Shown here: positions 22,985 through 33,255 of the stretch, piece after piece
How the letters are laid out: each line of letters starts with the position of its first letter
How positions within the stretch are numbered: position 1 is the stretch's first letter
NCBI GenBank assembly: GCA_025201375.1
Contig: JAIWZP010000044.1
Coordinates: forward strand, 62,001 to 126,000
From: Gongronella butleri
Lineage: Eukaryota; Mucoromycota; Mucoromycetes; Mucorales; Cunninghamellaceae
Length of the DNA: 64,000 nt
Direction of reading: 5' to 3'
The notes under the pieces: model-generated
The model's input: the letters and a program-made list of their open reading frames with translations, nothing else
Database searches by the model: none
What the model was told of the DNA's origin: nothing
Position numbers and translations under genes: made by a program

Positions 22985-24050
22985 CGATACGAACCACTGT
23001 ACCCATGATACATCAGGTACAAATTGCAATTTTTCAAAAAAAAGAGAAAAATGGCCTAAAAACGCGCATTTTTAGCTCTAATATAATTTTACTTGCATTT
23101 TACGCGTTGCACGTGATTCTCCTTGCGATTAGACGCGTACGGACGCGTCCGTGCGTTCATTTGGATTCCGGGGACGCGTGAAAGCGCGCATTTCCTTATT
23201 TGGACGCGTCGCGCACCTTCGACGATCTTTGTACCATCCCCCGCCCCTTGCTGTTCATGTAAACGCAAGAATCATTTCTGTGGCCTTCATTTGTGTCGCA
23301 CCAGAGGCGTCTGCAACAAAGTAAAGGCATGTAACGGCCACCTTGTTGGAGTTCTTGACACACTCGGCTAGACCTGCGTGATGTAAAGGGACAATCTGCA
23401 AGCCCATGTGCTCAGTTGCGTGGGTTGGGCGAAAAAAAAATGAGAGAATTGGGGCCATAGCCAGTCGGGCGCAACCCCTTTTCTTAAAAAGTTGGCCACG
23501 AGGACGTATGAGCAGCAAGCAGCATGGATAAAAAGCGAAAAAAAAAAGATAGCTTGGTGGTGACAATCCCGCCACCCCCTTTTGTGACCACAAAAATCTA
23601 AAATGGTGAAAAAGAGCCAATATTTCATTGTTGTCAGGCGCCGGGAATCAAAAAAAAAAAAGAATCAAGGGGCGTGCCATTTTGGGAGCGATGCTTGGTA
23701 TTGTTGCCAATCTTACAACACCAACAGCTTTGAGATTGCTGGACGCGAGCTGCTGGCATGTGTCGACACGCGATAGAGGCCACGATCAAGATATTTGAAG
23801 ATGGCGCGTCGTTCATGGCTTGCTTTTTTTTTTTTTGCGAGTTGCTATTTGCAATTATCCGCATTCTAGCTCTGTTATCCTTAATTGACGACAAGCTGAA
23901 AATCATGTTTCAAACAACATCATGAAATCGGCCATTGAAAAGTAGAGACAATGAGACAATGAAAATCTTAGCTACAAGAAACTCTTTCCTTCCCCCACCC
24001 CTTTTTTTTTCTTTTTTCATCTCTTTACCTATCTTTACACTCTATCAAAT
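22985..24050. other. Intergenic with ACGCGT cluster
   Basis: About 1.07 kb without a supported gene. Five ACGCGT hexamers occur at 23102, 23133, 23143, 23174 and 23204. The last 60 bases are the pyrimidine-rich leader of the next gene. Confidence 0.5.
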
Positions 24051-25429
24051 ATGAACACTGAAACGCAATTGACTGTGTTGAACAAGGTCGTGGAGCGCAT
24101 GACTGACTGCTACTTGCCGACTGGCGACGTCGATCCGCAAAGCTTGGCTCCCCTTTTGACCAATGCAAATGCCACTGCGCAGGATCATGAAGATCTAATG
24201 GCTGACCACTATCTCGTCAATGATCAGGAAATGGTTCGCATTTTGGGTTTGCAAGAAGTGCACGAGAATCAAGTGGTGCTCCTGGGTGTGGTGCACATTT
24301 ACATATTATTACATTCGAAGCTGGACCGTTCACATCGACCGTATGCAAGTGATTGCCGGCAATCTGAGTGCCAAGGCAGAAATTAAGGAGGTCGAGGACT
24401 GGGTCGACCATTTGGTCATGACCCGAAATGGCCACGAAGTCGAGAATCTCCACGTTAGGTACAGCATACACTTTTTTTTGAATGTGCTATTGTTGCTCAC
24501 GCTTAATTTGATTTTTTTGCAAATGTAGATACGTGGTGGGCATGTGCACTGGCCCCAACACCCCTTGGGGTCGTGTTGAGCAAGACGCCGGTCAGGCCGG
24601 TGGTCTGATGGGTCACTTTTTGGACGCCCTCCAAGCCATTGAAGATGATGACCACGTCCAATTCGCGGTGTACGTCTTGCCGATCACCATACATCGTGCT
24701 CAAGCCAATCAGCGCCAGCTCGACAAGATGGAGCAGATCTTGATTGACTATTTCGATCTGAACAAGCTGCTCAATCAACAGTCTGGTGGCTTCCGTCAAT
24801 ATTACAGCCCCTCGCAAGAAGAAATTGACGCGCACAACGACCAGTACCCGACGATTCTGCAGACACTCATCCGTCGCTATCGCCATCCCGTCAATGATGA
24901 CCATGTGCACAATGCTCTGGCTGCCTGGCACCAAGACCTGAGCACTCAGATGCAACAAGATCATGGCATTGCGCAAGTCATGGCTGAATTGACAGCACAG
25001 AACCAAGACAACGACTATATGATCATGGTTCTGGAACAAGCAACGCCATCTTGGAGTGTTTATAATCGCACCCTCTTTTGCACCACCCTTGGCGATGCTT
25101 GTCCCTATGAAGGCGTCGAAAATCGCGGCGCCATTTTTTCGGGTCAATCGCGCGCTGGGCACGTGGCCTTGCTCTCCTTTGCACGTGCGTACAATCTCAC
25201 TGCTGTCGACGATGACTTTGCCGACGATGATAAAACCGAACTGGACATCCATTCTCGTGATGTCGTCCCCATGGTGAATCTGTATCCCTGGCCACCCACG
25301 ATAATGCGTCCTGATCTGGCGCTCAACCAGCTCACGAGTCACGACGTACCTGCAGTGTCACGGCCCAGCTCGTGTCGAGTGGCAAACGTGCGCAAAAAGC
25401 GCGTGAGCCGACGCGCTCGGAGCCATTGA
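24051..25429 (+). CDS. Unrecognised protein, reading frame interrupted by an apparent +1 shift
   Basis: I do not recognise the family. The frame opens at ATG 24051 (MNTETQLTVLNKVVERMTD) after a typical T/C-rich leader and reads well to about 24290 (ENQVVLLGVVH). From about 24300 the coding-like sequence continues one base later (YYYIRSWTVHIDRMQV, then AKAEIKEVEDWVDHLVMTRN). It then splices through a clean GT-AG intron (about 24461-24527, T-rich, TAG acceptor) into RYVVGMCTGPNTPWGRVEQD and a long open exon ending at 25429. The C-terminus is basic (VRKKRVSRRARSH). No micro-intron I tried restores the frame. Options are a sequencing indel in this region, a young disabling mutation, or programmed +1 frameshifting. 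The C-terminal ~300 residues are rich in Asp, Gln and His with no visible motif or membrane span. Confidence 0.6.
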
Positions 25430-25451
25430 CGCGTTGACGCGTCAATGGCGC

Positions 25452-25492
<41 letters not shown>
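25422..25492 (+). repeat. Hairpin over the stop codon followed by A39 tract
   Basis: A perfect 12-bp stem (GCCATTGACGCG / CGCGTCAATGGC) with a 4-nt loop spans the stop codon of the preceding gene at 25422-25449. An uninterrupted run of 39 A follows at 25454-25492, then GAAA repeats. Confidence 0.75.
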
Positions 25493-25494
<2 letters not shown>

Positions 25495-26390
25495 AAGAAA
25501 GAAAAAATTGACACACGACCAGATCATCCTCATTTACGTTTAACAAGAATCGTGTGCATCTGTACTCGTGCCTGGCCAAGATGCGCATGGCGTGGCAAGG
25601 CAAACATTTGAATCAATCAAGAAAAAGGAAAAGGAAACAAGTCTTACAAACAATCAAAATACGAGTCAAGATCAAGCACTAGCCCACTTAGTCAAAGGGC
25701 ACGTGTACCCCGACCTGGGTCTAGCCAATGGCGTGCAAGGCGCGACATTGGCGGCAAAAAAAAAAAGAAATGGAAAGAAAAGCAACGAAATGTGCAAGTG
25801 AAGCAAATGCAGCGACCCCCGCACACGCGCACCTGACCCGCCTGGCTGGCCCACCTTGAAGTCCCGGATACACCAATTATGGACATCAGCCGATTTTGCA
25901 GATGATCCTCGGATCGATGGAAAATCCCGCTGTCAAAAGCTTATTTATTTATTTATTTATTTTTTGACAAACGCATGGTGACCAGCATGATTCAATTGGG
26001 ACACTCGATTATTTCCTTCTTTTATTACGCCCAGGTCACATTGTGTGATGGGAATGTACCTATGGGTTCTCGCCTCATCCTCTCACAAGTGATGAATGGT
26101 CCATTTGTCTAATCTTTGAAAAAAAAATACTCAAACAAGCGCCGGAGCACCTCGCAGCATCACCAATTAGGCACCACCATGTCAATCTTGTGACAATACG
26201 GACGTGTGCCAAGATGTCCAGATCAAGACTCATCCGAAGGGCTGTAAAGAAAAAGGAAATGGACAAGTATAAAAGAGTCCAATGACAAGATATTTCTTAT
26301 TTCTTTTTCTTTACACCAAACATCTTTTTCCATCCCTTTGCCTTTTATTTTTCTTCATACTTCAATTGTCACATCTTTTTATTTAATTAA
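25493..26390. other. Intergenic with TATA box and leader of the next region
   Basis: About 900 bp. It contains a short ATTT repeat near 25940-25963. TATAAAAG lies at 26268-26275, followed by a T/C-rich leader up to ATG 26391, so a promoter for the next region is likely or was once present. No exon supported. Confidence 0.5.
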
Positions 26391-27163
26391 ATGTTCTTTC
26401 ACAATTCGAACAATCTTTCGTCTTCTTTGTATGCGCTTCATGCGCTAATGGTGTCGCCCATGGTTGTGGCGACGCAACCCGCCGCGCCGGGACCTGACAT
26501 GCAGGCGGTGCATCCGGTGGTCACCATCGTGTGCTTAAGCGGTTGACGTGGTGGCAATGGCGAACTTTTTGCACACGACCACCGACATGCCCATCAACGA
26601 CACGATGCTTGATGCCGCCGGTTTGCCCTTCATCGCGCATTATCCCGGCGAGACGTGGCTCAACAACAGCGCGCTACATGCAAGAGATGCCCGCTGACTA
26701 CAGTACGTCACGATTGTCATCCCTTTTATTCATCCTGGCTACGCGAAACACGGCTTCTTCACGGACGCATTTTATCTCATCTTCGATCTACAATGGAAGA
26801 TCGCGTTCCTTGTTGCCGAAGCCTCCATCAGTATCTTGCTTGCTTGCATCAACATGACGAGGCTGTCACAGCCATCACTCATGCGACGACATTGTGCACC
26901 ACCATCATGACTACGGCCGCCGTAGACCACGACAACCCGCCAACGGATTTTCGCCTGCAGAGCAAGGTTTACAGCAATTATTGGCCTACCAACCTCAAAA
27001 CACACCCCATTACAAAACATACAACGACTGGCACCACCCGCTGTGTCGATCCTGGGTGCCATCCATGATTCAGATCGATTCCCGCATTCTTGTCTCCAAC
27101 ATCATTCCAAACACAGTGTGGCATGATGTCGTTGAAATTTATAAAAAACAGAAGGATGGATGA
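26391..27163 (+). pseudogene. Decayed or frameshifted coding region, family unknown
   Basis: A promoter-like TATAAAAG (26268) and T-rich leader precede ATG 26391, which opens a 51-codon frame ending ...VCLSG-TGA. The +1 frame then continues as VDVVAMANFLHTTTDMPIND and GLPFIAHYPGETWLNN, hits an in-frame TGA near 26697, and goes on in the same frame with YVTIVIPFIHPGYAKHGFF. Further coding-like stretches follow in the other two frames (LHQYLACLHQHDEAVTAITH; TPHYKTYNDWHHPLC to 27163). Base composition is GC-richer than the flanking repeats, as in genes. The run VVAMANFLHTTTDM weakly resembles VVERMTDCYLPTGDV of the gene at 24051, so it may be a dead paralogue. I see no set of introns that joins it cleanly. 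Confidence 0.4.
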
Positions 27164-27589
27164 TGGCGTACGACAAAGCAGCGTGGAGGATTACAAATTC
27201 GAGATCTGGAGCCAAGCGGCAAACTCTTCCCCTTTTCTTCTCATACAGTAGATCAGTAGTAGTATAGTACTGTTGTATGTTGTTGTACTTTACTTTACTC
27301 GCAGGCCATCTCTTATGTCCCTCTTTCAATGAATAAAACTTATTTGAATCATGCAATACGCAACAATAGAACGTACCGGTAGAGCCGCACTAAATAATGT
27401 GCTCACTGTGCATGATGACATATCATACATACAGTACCTACGGTACATACCGTACCCTAGGTTGTTCACGAATTGAAGGCGTTCTAAAAATGGCTAGTTC
27501 CACGAAGTTATTGCTATTTCTTACGCATCTTATCCCATGAGCCCGTATCGATTCAGCAGGATTTCCTGTTTTTCAGCTGGCCCTGCATC
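27164..27589. other. Gene-free interval rich in TACTGTA-like motifs
   Basis: About 425 bp, AT-rich, with clustered GTAGTATAGTACTGT and TACAGTACCTACGGTACA sequences near 27256-27275 and 27431-27455. No gene. Confidence 0.5.
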
Positions 27590-28195
27590 ACGGCGTAAAC
27601 TACCGGTATACTGTAACCCAATGCTCAAGACGGACGCGCGCGTCCGATTTTTTTGGAGTCGGAAATGCCAAAAACATCCTACCGGTATTTGTACTATTTT
27701 TCATTCATCCGTCCATCTGTATGTTTGACTCCGCTCAAAATTAGCCGCATCGCATTCAACGCAAAATTTGCCACAAAAAAGCTTAAAACCCCAAAGCGCT
27801 ACGACACTTTTGAAAAGTTCAGGGGTCACTCAGGGGTCACACCTTTCAATCTCAGATAATTCCAAATTTGGGAATTTCGAACTCCGAGTGATCAATGCAT
27901 ACCTAACAGGTAACTCCGACAATTTGCTATTGGCGGACAAAATGGCAGGTCGCCCGACCTTAAGAAAAAAGCTCAAAGAATGACGCATGAACGGCGATCG
28001 ACTGAGAAAATTGCCTACTTTGGACAAGATTTTTTTGCAAAAATTTAAGGTTTGACACTTCCAAATTAAGGTGCGTAAATTGCATTTTTTTTATGTTGCA
28101 TTATACTGTATTTTTTTAAATTTTGCACATATTTTTTTGTGCGTTGAGTGGTGGTGCGTGGTGGGCAGTGGGCTGCAACCCTGCAAAATACTGTA
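27590..28195 (+). repeat. Repeat family R2, copy 1
   Basis: Collinear, roughly 80 percent identical by eye, with 44195-44760. Shared blocks include TTCAGGGGTCACTCAGGGGT, GTGATCAATGCAT, AACAGGTAACTCCG, GACGCATGAACG.CGATCGA, CTGAGAAAATTGC, and TTTAAGGTTTGACACTTCCA followed by AATTAAGGTG. Both copies end near GAGTGGGCTGCA-like sequence. No long frame. Confidence 0.85.
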
Positions 28196-28720
28196 CTTTA
28201 GGGATGTATTTCTAACAAATTCCAGCTCACTCTACACGACGTATACTGTACAGTAAGCATGTAAGCTGTTTGGTGAGCTTGTTTGAAAAAAAAAGCTGTA
28301 CTTTGAGCTCGTTGAAATTGGATTTTTCGAGCTTGATTGAAAAGCTTGAAAAAGCTTGAAATTATTTTTGCACGTAATCACTCATGCTGAACATCTCTGA
28401 TCTCCTTGTGAAATTCCTCATAAAGAACATGAAATCAAGCTTCAAGCTCAAGCTTCAAGCCGAGTTTGATTAAAAAACATGTCCGAAAGTTTGGAAATGC
28501 AAAAAAGTCTCAAGAAAAAATTGAAGAAACGCGCAAACGCCACCAAAATGATGAAAATTCAGAGCATACAGTAGGTACCTTTTTCATTACGGTATTTTTT
28601 TCAAGCTCTCAAGCTTTTTCAAACACCAAAAAAAAGCTTGAGCTTGATTGAAAATTTAAAATAAAATTTTGCATGTTTGAGCTTGAATGAATCCAAGCTT
28701 TCAATGTTTCAAACACATGT
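28196..28720. repeat. AAGCTTGA-rich low-complexity tract
   Basis: Many copies of AAGCTTGA / TCAAGCTT and variants, for example GCTTGAAAAAGCTTGAAA near 28340 and clusters at 28436-28470 and 28600-28695, in AT-rich sequence. No gene. Confidence 0.6.
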
Positions 28721-29770
28721 TTGGAAGAATACATCTCTACGGGTGAAGTGCCAGTTTCATGGGCGTCAAGCCGTCAACAAGGAGGTAAAATCAGCACCAT
28801 TTGTTTTCGCTCGTACGAACCGTATCAACAACGGCTGAGCGCCCCAATACGAGAGTCATCTCAAATGAATCAGCAGTCAAATGCGGTAAAAGAGCTTGTG
28901 GTTTGGGCATATCGCGTCGAGTTTTTGGCGAGTTAGCCTTTAGTAGGAGTCGTTTTGATCTTGATTTGGCCCTGATTTTATGAAATATGAACTTTCTCAG
29001 GACTGAATGATCCGATTTGCGAAAAAACTTGGAATCATCCAAGGTTCGAGTCGAGTATCCACTGGTATGAATTTGGAGGAAGATGGTAAAGCACCTCATC
29101 GGGAGGCACGCGTAAAATATTGTTTGGCGCTGAGGTTTCACTAGCAAACACGAATCTCGCAATTTCTCGAGACTGTGCGATCCGATTCGCGAAAAAAATT
29201 AACACCGTTGGAGAATTGGGTCTATCCTCAACTGGTCCAAATTTGGGATCAGATGAGTGAGTTTCTGAGGGAACGCCAGTTTCATGGGCGTAAAGGGGGT
29301 AAAATCAGCACCATTTGTTCTCGTACATCGGCAACAGCTGATAGCCCCGATGCGCGAACACCTCAAACGAATCAGTGGCCAAACGCGGTGAAAGCGCTTG
29401 TGGTTTGGGGACATCGCGTCAAGTTCTCGGTGAGTTAGCCTTCAGGAATCGTTTTGACCCTGATTTGGCACTGGGTTTATGAAAATGCATGTTTTCAGGA
29501 CCGAGTGATCCGATCTCTGAAAAAACTTGCCAGCGTCGGATTTTTGTGTTCATCATCCTCTAGCTTAAATATAGGACCCAATGAACAAGATCCAGAAGAT
29601 GCGCCCAGCAAAATGGGGTTAAGGTTTTGTCCATTCTGGTAGCGTAGGTGACAACAGCTCAACGTATCCGCGCGTGAGTCATCACAAATGAATCAGCGGC
29701 CAAACGCGGTAAAAGCGCTTGTGTTTTGGAGACATCGCGTCGAGATCTCAGTGAGTTAGACAACAGGGAC
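28721..29770 (+). repeat. Repeat family R4: diverged tandem units of about 300 bp
   Basis: Three to four head-to-tail units. GTAAAATCAGCACCATTTGT recurs near 28785 and 29297. AATCAG(C/T)GGCCAAACGCGG recurs near 29371 and 29692, with a variant at 28868. A TGATCCGAT...GAAAAAACTT block recurs near 29008, 29178 and 29505. CGGTGAGTTAGCC-like ends recur near 28930, 29430 and 29750. The unit at 28985-29160 is internally deleted. No long open frame spans units. Confidence 0.75.
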
Positions 29771-29779
29771 TGATTTAGC

Positions 29780-30130
29780 CCATTAAATTGACAATTGCTC
29801 ATTACTCATTACTGGCAACATGGATCACGTTATTTTTTGGCATTTTCGCTGGTTTCTCCACGCAAGATTTCTTGTGTGCAAGTTTGGCGCAATTCTGGAG
29901 ACCTGTTTTTTCGATTTTTGATTTGGTGGCCTGGCACGACCAAGTTTTCATTTGCGCATGGCGCGCCCCAATGGCATGGGAGCAGCGGCAAATCGAGACC
30001 TACTTGATTTTCTCGCTTGCCGTTTCACAAAAAGACGCGTCTTGAGGCGCTGCAAGCTCAATTGGCAAATTACAACGCCTCATAAGCTTCCTTTTGGCCA
30101 AATCGCGCCTCGCTCGCTCTTTGATATATT
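29780..30130 (+). repeat. Repeat family R1, partial copy c
   Basis: Shares ATTGCTCATTACTC, TTGTGTGCAAGTTTGG and TTCTGGAGACCTGTTTTTTC with copies a, b and d, in the same order. An open frame here (29788-30045) resembles that in copy a (FLCA.L..FWRP.F), which may only reflect DNA similarity. Confidence 0.6.
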
Positions 30131-30374
30131 TGGGCAAGATGGATGCTTCCGGTGCATGACTCTGATCGTGTACGTCCTCTTCTCTGCCTCATCACGCGCT
30201 CAACTCGTGTCCAAAAGTCCAATTATGTACTTGTACAGCTCTTTTTTTTTTTTTTAAGGTTGCGCGTGCCCAGGCATCGACCGCGTGTCGCGTCGTACCT
30301 GAATTCGCCCTGGGTTCTGAGGGCGCTTTTATTCGCAAATGGCATTGAAATGGGTATCTAAAGGCGAGAAAAGC
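30131..30374. other. Intergenic
   Basis: About 240 bp of KXD1 3' flank with no feature beyond a short T tract near 30242-30256. Confidence 0.5.
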
Positions 30375-30824
30375 TCAATCATCTTCAACGACGACGGGCG
30401 GGTGCTTTTCCAATGCGCGCTTTGCCTCCTCGGGGTACATTTGCTGCATGAGTGCCTTGATTTTCCTGCAAGAAGGGGGGATCAATTCATCGCTGCGGGC
30501 TTGTCTCGAAGCGGCCGTACCTTAGTTTGACAAAGACACTGTCGAGATCAGTCTTGACCTGGCGCAAAACCTTGGTGTGTGCCTCGAATTGCTTGTGCAC
30601 CTGCTGGTACCGGACCTTGCTAAAGTTGTTAAAAGTGGCTAGCTGTTGCCGCGTCTCTTGAAACTGCGCGAGTCTACGAAAAAGAATGGTCATGAGTGGC
30701 GATTCTGGCGTTTTTGCGTCTTTTTCTTTTTTTACGCTGCATCTTGTGTTTTGACAATGGCAGCGACTTGCTCCGGATTGTGTATCTGGTTGAATTGCTG
30801 AGCAATTGACTTTGGCAGCGACAT
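30375..30824 (-). CDS. KXD1: KxDL-domain protein (BORC/BLOC-type subunit KXD1)
   Basis: Small coiled-coil protein of the KxDL family, a subunit of BLOC-1-related complexes that position lysosomes or endosomes. Three exons, about 110 residues. It starts MSLPKSIAQQFNQIHNPEQV and continues AALAQFQETRQQLATFNNFS, then RYQQVHKQFEAHTKVLRQVK and TDLDSVFVKLRKIK. The last contains the KTDLD signature (KxDL-type) followed by the conserved IF/VF..IR/LR region. The C-terminus is KALMQQMYPEEAKRALEKHP ending VVVEDD. Junctions are GT-AG with short introns. It is divergent from the F-box/LRR gene at 31351, with a 526-bp shared upstream region. Confidence 0.85.
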
Positions 30825-31350
30825 TTGAGGGGAAGGAGAGCCAAAATTCGCTGAGAAGAATCGAAAATATTGTTGATAAGGACAGCCTAAAAAGGCAATT
30901 TCCCCACTCTGTCGATCTGATCATGAATGAGCGACGGGGCGAATTGCTTTGAGGTGGGGGAGTGGTGGGGCGTGACCCCTTGAAAAAGGGCCCACTGGGC
31001 TCATGAAAGGGCGTGTTTGCTGCATGAATGACCGCGAGGCGGAGCTAAAGGGTGACTTTTTTTTTTGTTCATCGCGAAGCACATGCAATGCTAGAAGCAT
31101 ATGATCGTTGCGAAAAAAAAGTCGCACAACAAGGGCCGGCGTCCTCCACGGGCGGCGGGCCGGGTCCCCTTTTTTGATATTTTGATGGGCAAAAAAAGAA
31201 AAAATTTGATGCATCGTGGCACAAGACATGAGATGAAAAAAAAAAAAAATGAGGGGGGCCAGTGCCTTTTTCGGCTCGGTGCTTTCCCTTTTTCTTTCTC
31301 TTATTTTTTTCTTCCTTTCTTTTCGATACCCTCTTTCTTTTTGCTCAACT
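30825..31350. other. Divergent promoter region between KXD1 and F-box/LRR gene
   Basis: 526 bp between two divergent start codons. The right end is a T/C-rich leader (31270-31348). No obvious TATA box. Confidence 0.55.
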
Positions 31351-33051
31351 ATGCCTGCTACCAAGGAAAATATAGAGACGACAAAGTTATATTCGTTTAT
31401 TTCGTTCCTTGTGGTGTGGATAGATACAATTGTCAAGAACTACATCCGCGTCAAGGCGACGTTGGACGCTATTGTGTTTGTCGCGCAAGAAAAACAAGCG
31501 CAGACAACAACGAGTACGTCCAGCCGCCCTGTTTCCCCGACGTCGTCATCACGCAGTGTTCGTCGGCGCGCGTCGTCGATGATGTTTTCCATGGCATTGA
31601 TTGATCAGTTGCCGTCGTCGTTGCTGCAGGTGATCTTTTCGCACGTGGCACGGCCGGGGCAATTGTACCAGTGTACACTTGTGTCGCACCGGTGGCATCG
31701 GCTGGTGACCCCGATCCTTTGGCGGGACCCGGCCCTTGACACGTTTGTGTTGGCGGCCAGTCGGAGCAGCAGCAGCATCAGCAGCAGCAACACAAACAGG
31801 AAGGAATGGCGCCGCAGACGATGTGTTTCGACGATTTCGCCCTCGTCTTCCACGACGACGCCGTTATTCCAGCAGCAACAACAACATCAGCAACAACAAC
31901 CATCTCCACATGCGACGGCAAGCTCACCGCTTCATCCGCGTCAGCAGCAGCAGCAGCATCGGCGCCAATTGAGCAACAATTTGGGCGGCGATCGGCCTTT
32001 TATCTCGGCAAAAGACGCGCACGCGTCGTCGGCGACATCCAATTTGCTGGCCACGCTCTCAAAAAGCATGTACGGACAATCGGTACGTCGTCTGTCGTTG
32101 CAGGCTGTGGCGGCACACGTGACGGATGATCTGCTACTGTTTGTCTTACAACAATGTCCAAATATTACGATTTTGGACCTTTCGCACTGCCGGCGGCTCA
32201 CGGCCATGGGGTATCATCATCTTGCGCGGTCGGCGTGTGCGCCATTGTTGACACAACTCGTTTTGTCTGGGTGTGCGACGCTTTCGGACCGTGATTGCCA
32301 CATTTTGGCGACAACATGCCGCCGACTGGAGAAATTGAACATGGCCGCGTGTCCGCGTGTGACGGACGATGGCGTGCGCGCATTGATTGGGGCGTCGCGG
32401 CAATCGCTGCGATATATCAATGTGCGCGATTGTCTGCGTCTTAGCGGACACATTTTACAAGATATGGCTTCGCAGTGCGGGCCACGACTCTTGGGGGTGG
32501 ATGCGACGCGTATTTGCTCGATTGTACACGCCGACATCCACGCGCTTGTGCACCACTGCCCACAATTGGAACAACTGTACGTAGGCCGCAATCGATCGCC
32601 GCTCGTGTGCCAATTGCAGCAGCGGATGCGGCACGAAAAGGACGACGTCGACAAAAACGACAATAGCGACAGAAATGCGTCGGTTGCCGGCCAACGGACT
32701 CATCGGCCCGTGGCCACGTCCATGATCAACCGCCCTGCCGCCCTCACTTCCCTCGTTCAAGTCATCCAACAACGCGAGCGCAAAGAACGCCTGCGCCATC
32801 TCAGCCAGCCCACCGCCTCACCCTTTGCCCCGCTATCCCCATCATCCTCTTCATCGACAAACAGCGATCAGGACGTGTCCCAGGCGACCGTCGACCTAAT
32901 CATCCGCCGCTTGACGCGCCTCAAGGCCATTGACCTCTCGCACTGGTCCTGTCTGACCGACAAACACGTCCGCAACCTCTGGCAGCACGGACGCATGGAG
33001 CACGTTGGCTTGGATGGCGTCGAGCCGAGCTCCGTGACCCTTCATCCCTAA
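31351..33051 (+). CDS. F-box / leucine-rich-repeat protein
   Basis: Likely substrate receptor of an SCF ubiquitin ligase. Intronless, 566 residues. A short N-terminal region with one hydrophobic segment (YSFISFLVVWI) is followed by the F-box (about residues 90-130): IDQLPSSLLQVIFSHVARPG and LVSHRWHRLVTPILWRDPAL. A Ser/Gln-rich low-complexity linker follows (HQQQQQ-type and SSSS runs). Then come Amn1/Grr1-type LRRs: VRRLSLQAVAAHVTDDLLLF, ITILDLSHCRRLTAMGYHHL, LTQLVLSGCATLSDRDCHIL, LEKLNMAACPRVTDDGVRAL and LRYINVRDCLRLSGHI. A last LRR (LKAIDLSHWSCLTDKHVRNL) is separated by a ~150-residue disordered insert. The Met at 31351 ends a T/C leader. A later start inside the Ser-rich region is possible but would not affect the F-box. 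Confidence 0.88.
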   Translation: MPATKENIETTKLYSFISFLVVWIDTIVKNYIRVKATLDAIVFVAQEKQAQTTTSTSSRPVSPTSSSRSVRRRASSMMFSMALIDQLPSSLLQVIFSHVARPGQLYQCTLVSHRWHRLVTPILWRDPALDTFVLAASRSSSSISSSNTNRKEWRRRRCVSTISPSSSTTTPLFQQQQQHQQQQPSPHATASSPLHPRQQQQQHRRQLSNNLGGDRPFISAKDAHASSATSNLLATLSKSMYGQSVRRLSLQAVAAHVTDDLLLFVLQQCPNITILDLSHCRRLTAMGYHHLARSACAPLLTQLVLSGCATLSDRDCHILATTCRRLEKLNMAACPRVTDDGVRALIGASRQSLRYINVRDCLRLSGHILQDMASQCGPRLLGVDATRICSIVHADIHALVHHCPQLEQLYVGRNRSPLVCQLQQRMRHEKDDVDKNDNSDRNASVAGQRTHRPVATSMINRPAALTSLVQVIQQRERKERLRHLSQPTASPFAPLSPSSSSSTNSDQDVSQATVDLIIRRLTRLKAIDLSHWSCLTDKHVRNLWQHGRMEHVGLDGVEPSSVTLHP

Positions 33052-33255
33052 TAATAAAAACTAATCATGTAATAAAATGCTATTTTGAATTTTTTTTTGA
33101 ATCGTCAGGCTTTGTATGAATCCATTTGCCCACAATGGGTCGCACCTTGTATGAAATTCGCCGGTTGAGCGAAAATTTGCAAATTGAGTCGTTTTTTGTT
33201 TTATTTGTTATTTCTCAACGAAAATGATACCATACAATGTACACATGTACATTGA
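33052..33255. other. 3' flank of F-box/LRR gene
   Basis: About 200 bp, AT-rich, with AATAAAA-like signals near 33051-33075. Confidence 0.4.

Noticed and set aside
22600..23037. Minus-strand open frame of 145 codons
   Set aside because: It reads straight through the tRNA-Glu gene and a poly-A tract; not a protein gene as such.
26391..27163. Ornithine decarboxylase antizyme with +1 frameshift at the UGA
   Set aside because: The shift geometry is similar, but the downstream frame has a further stop and lacks any antizyme-like block I can recognise.
27164..30374. Search for CRISPR array or integrase-type mobile element among the repeats
   Set aside because: Repeat units are long and diverged, not short identical repeats with spacers. 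No integrase, transposase or reverse-transcriptase motif is readable.
30487..30924. Minus-strand frame starting at 30924
   Set aside because: It crosses the KXD1 intron and leader; only the internal part is the real KXD1 exon.
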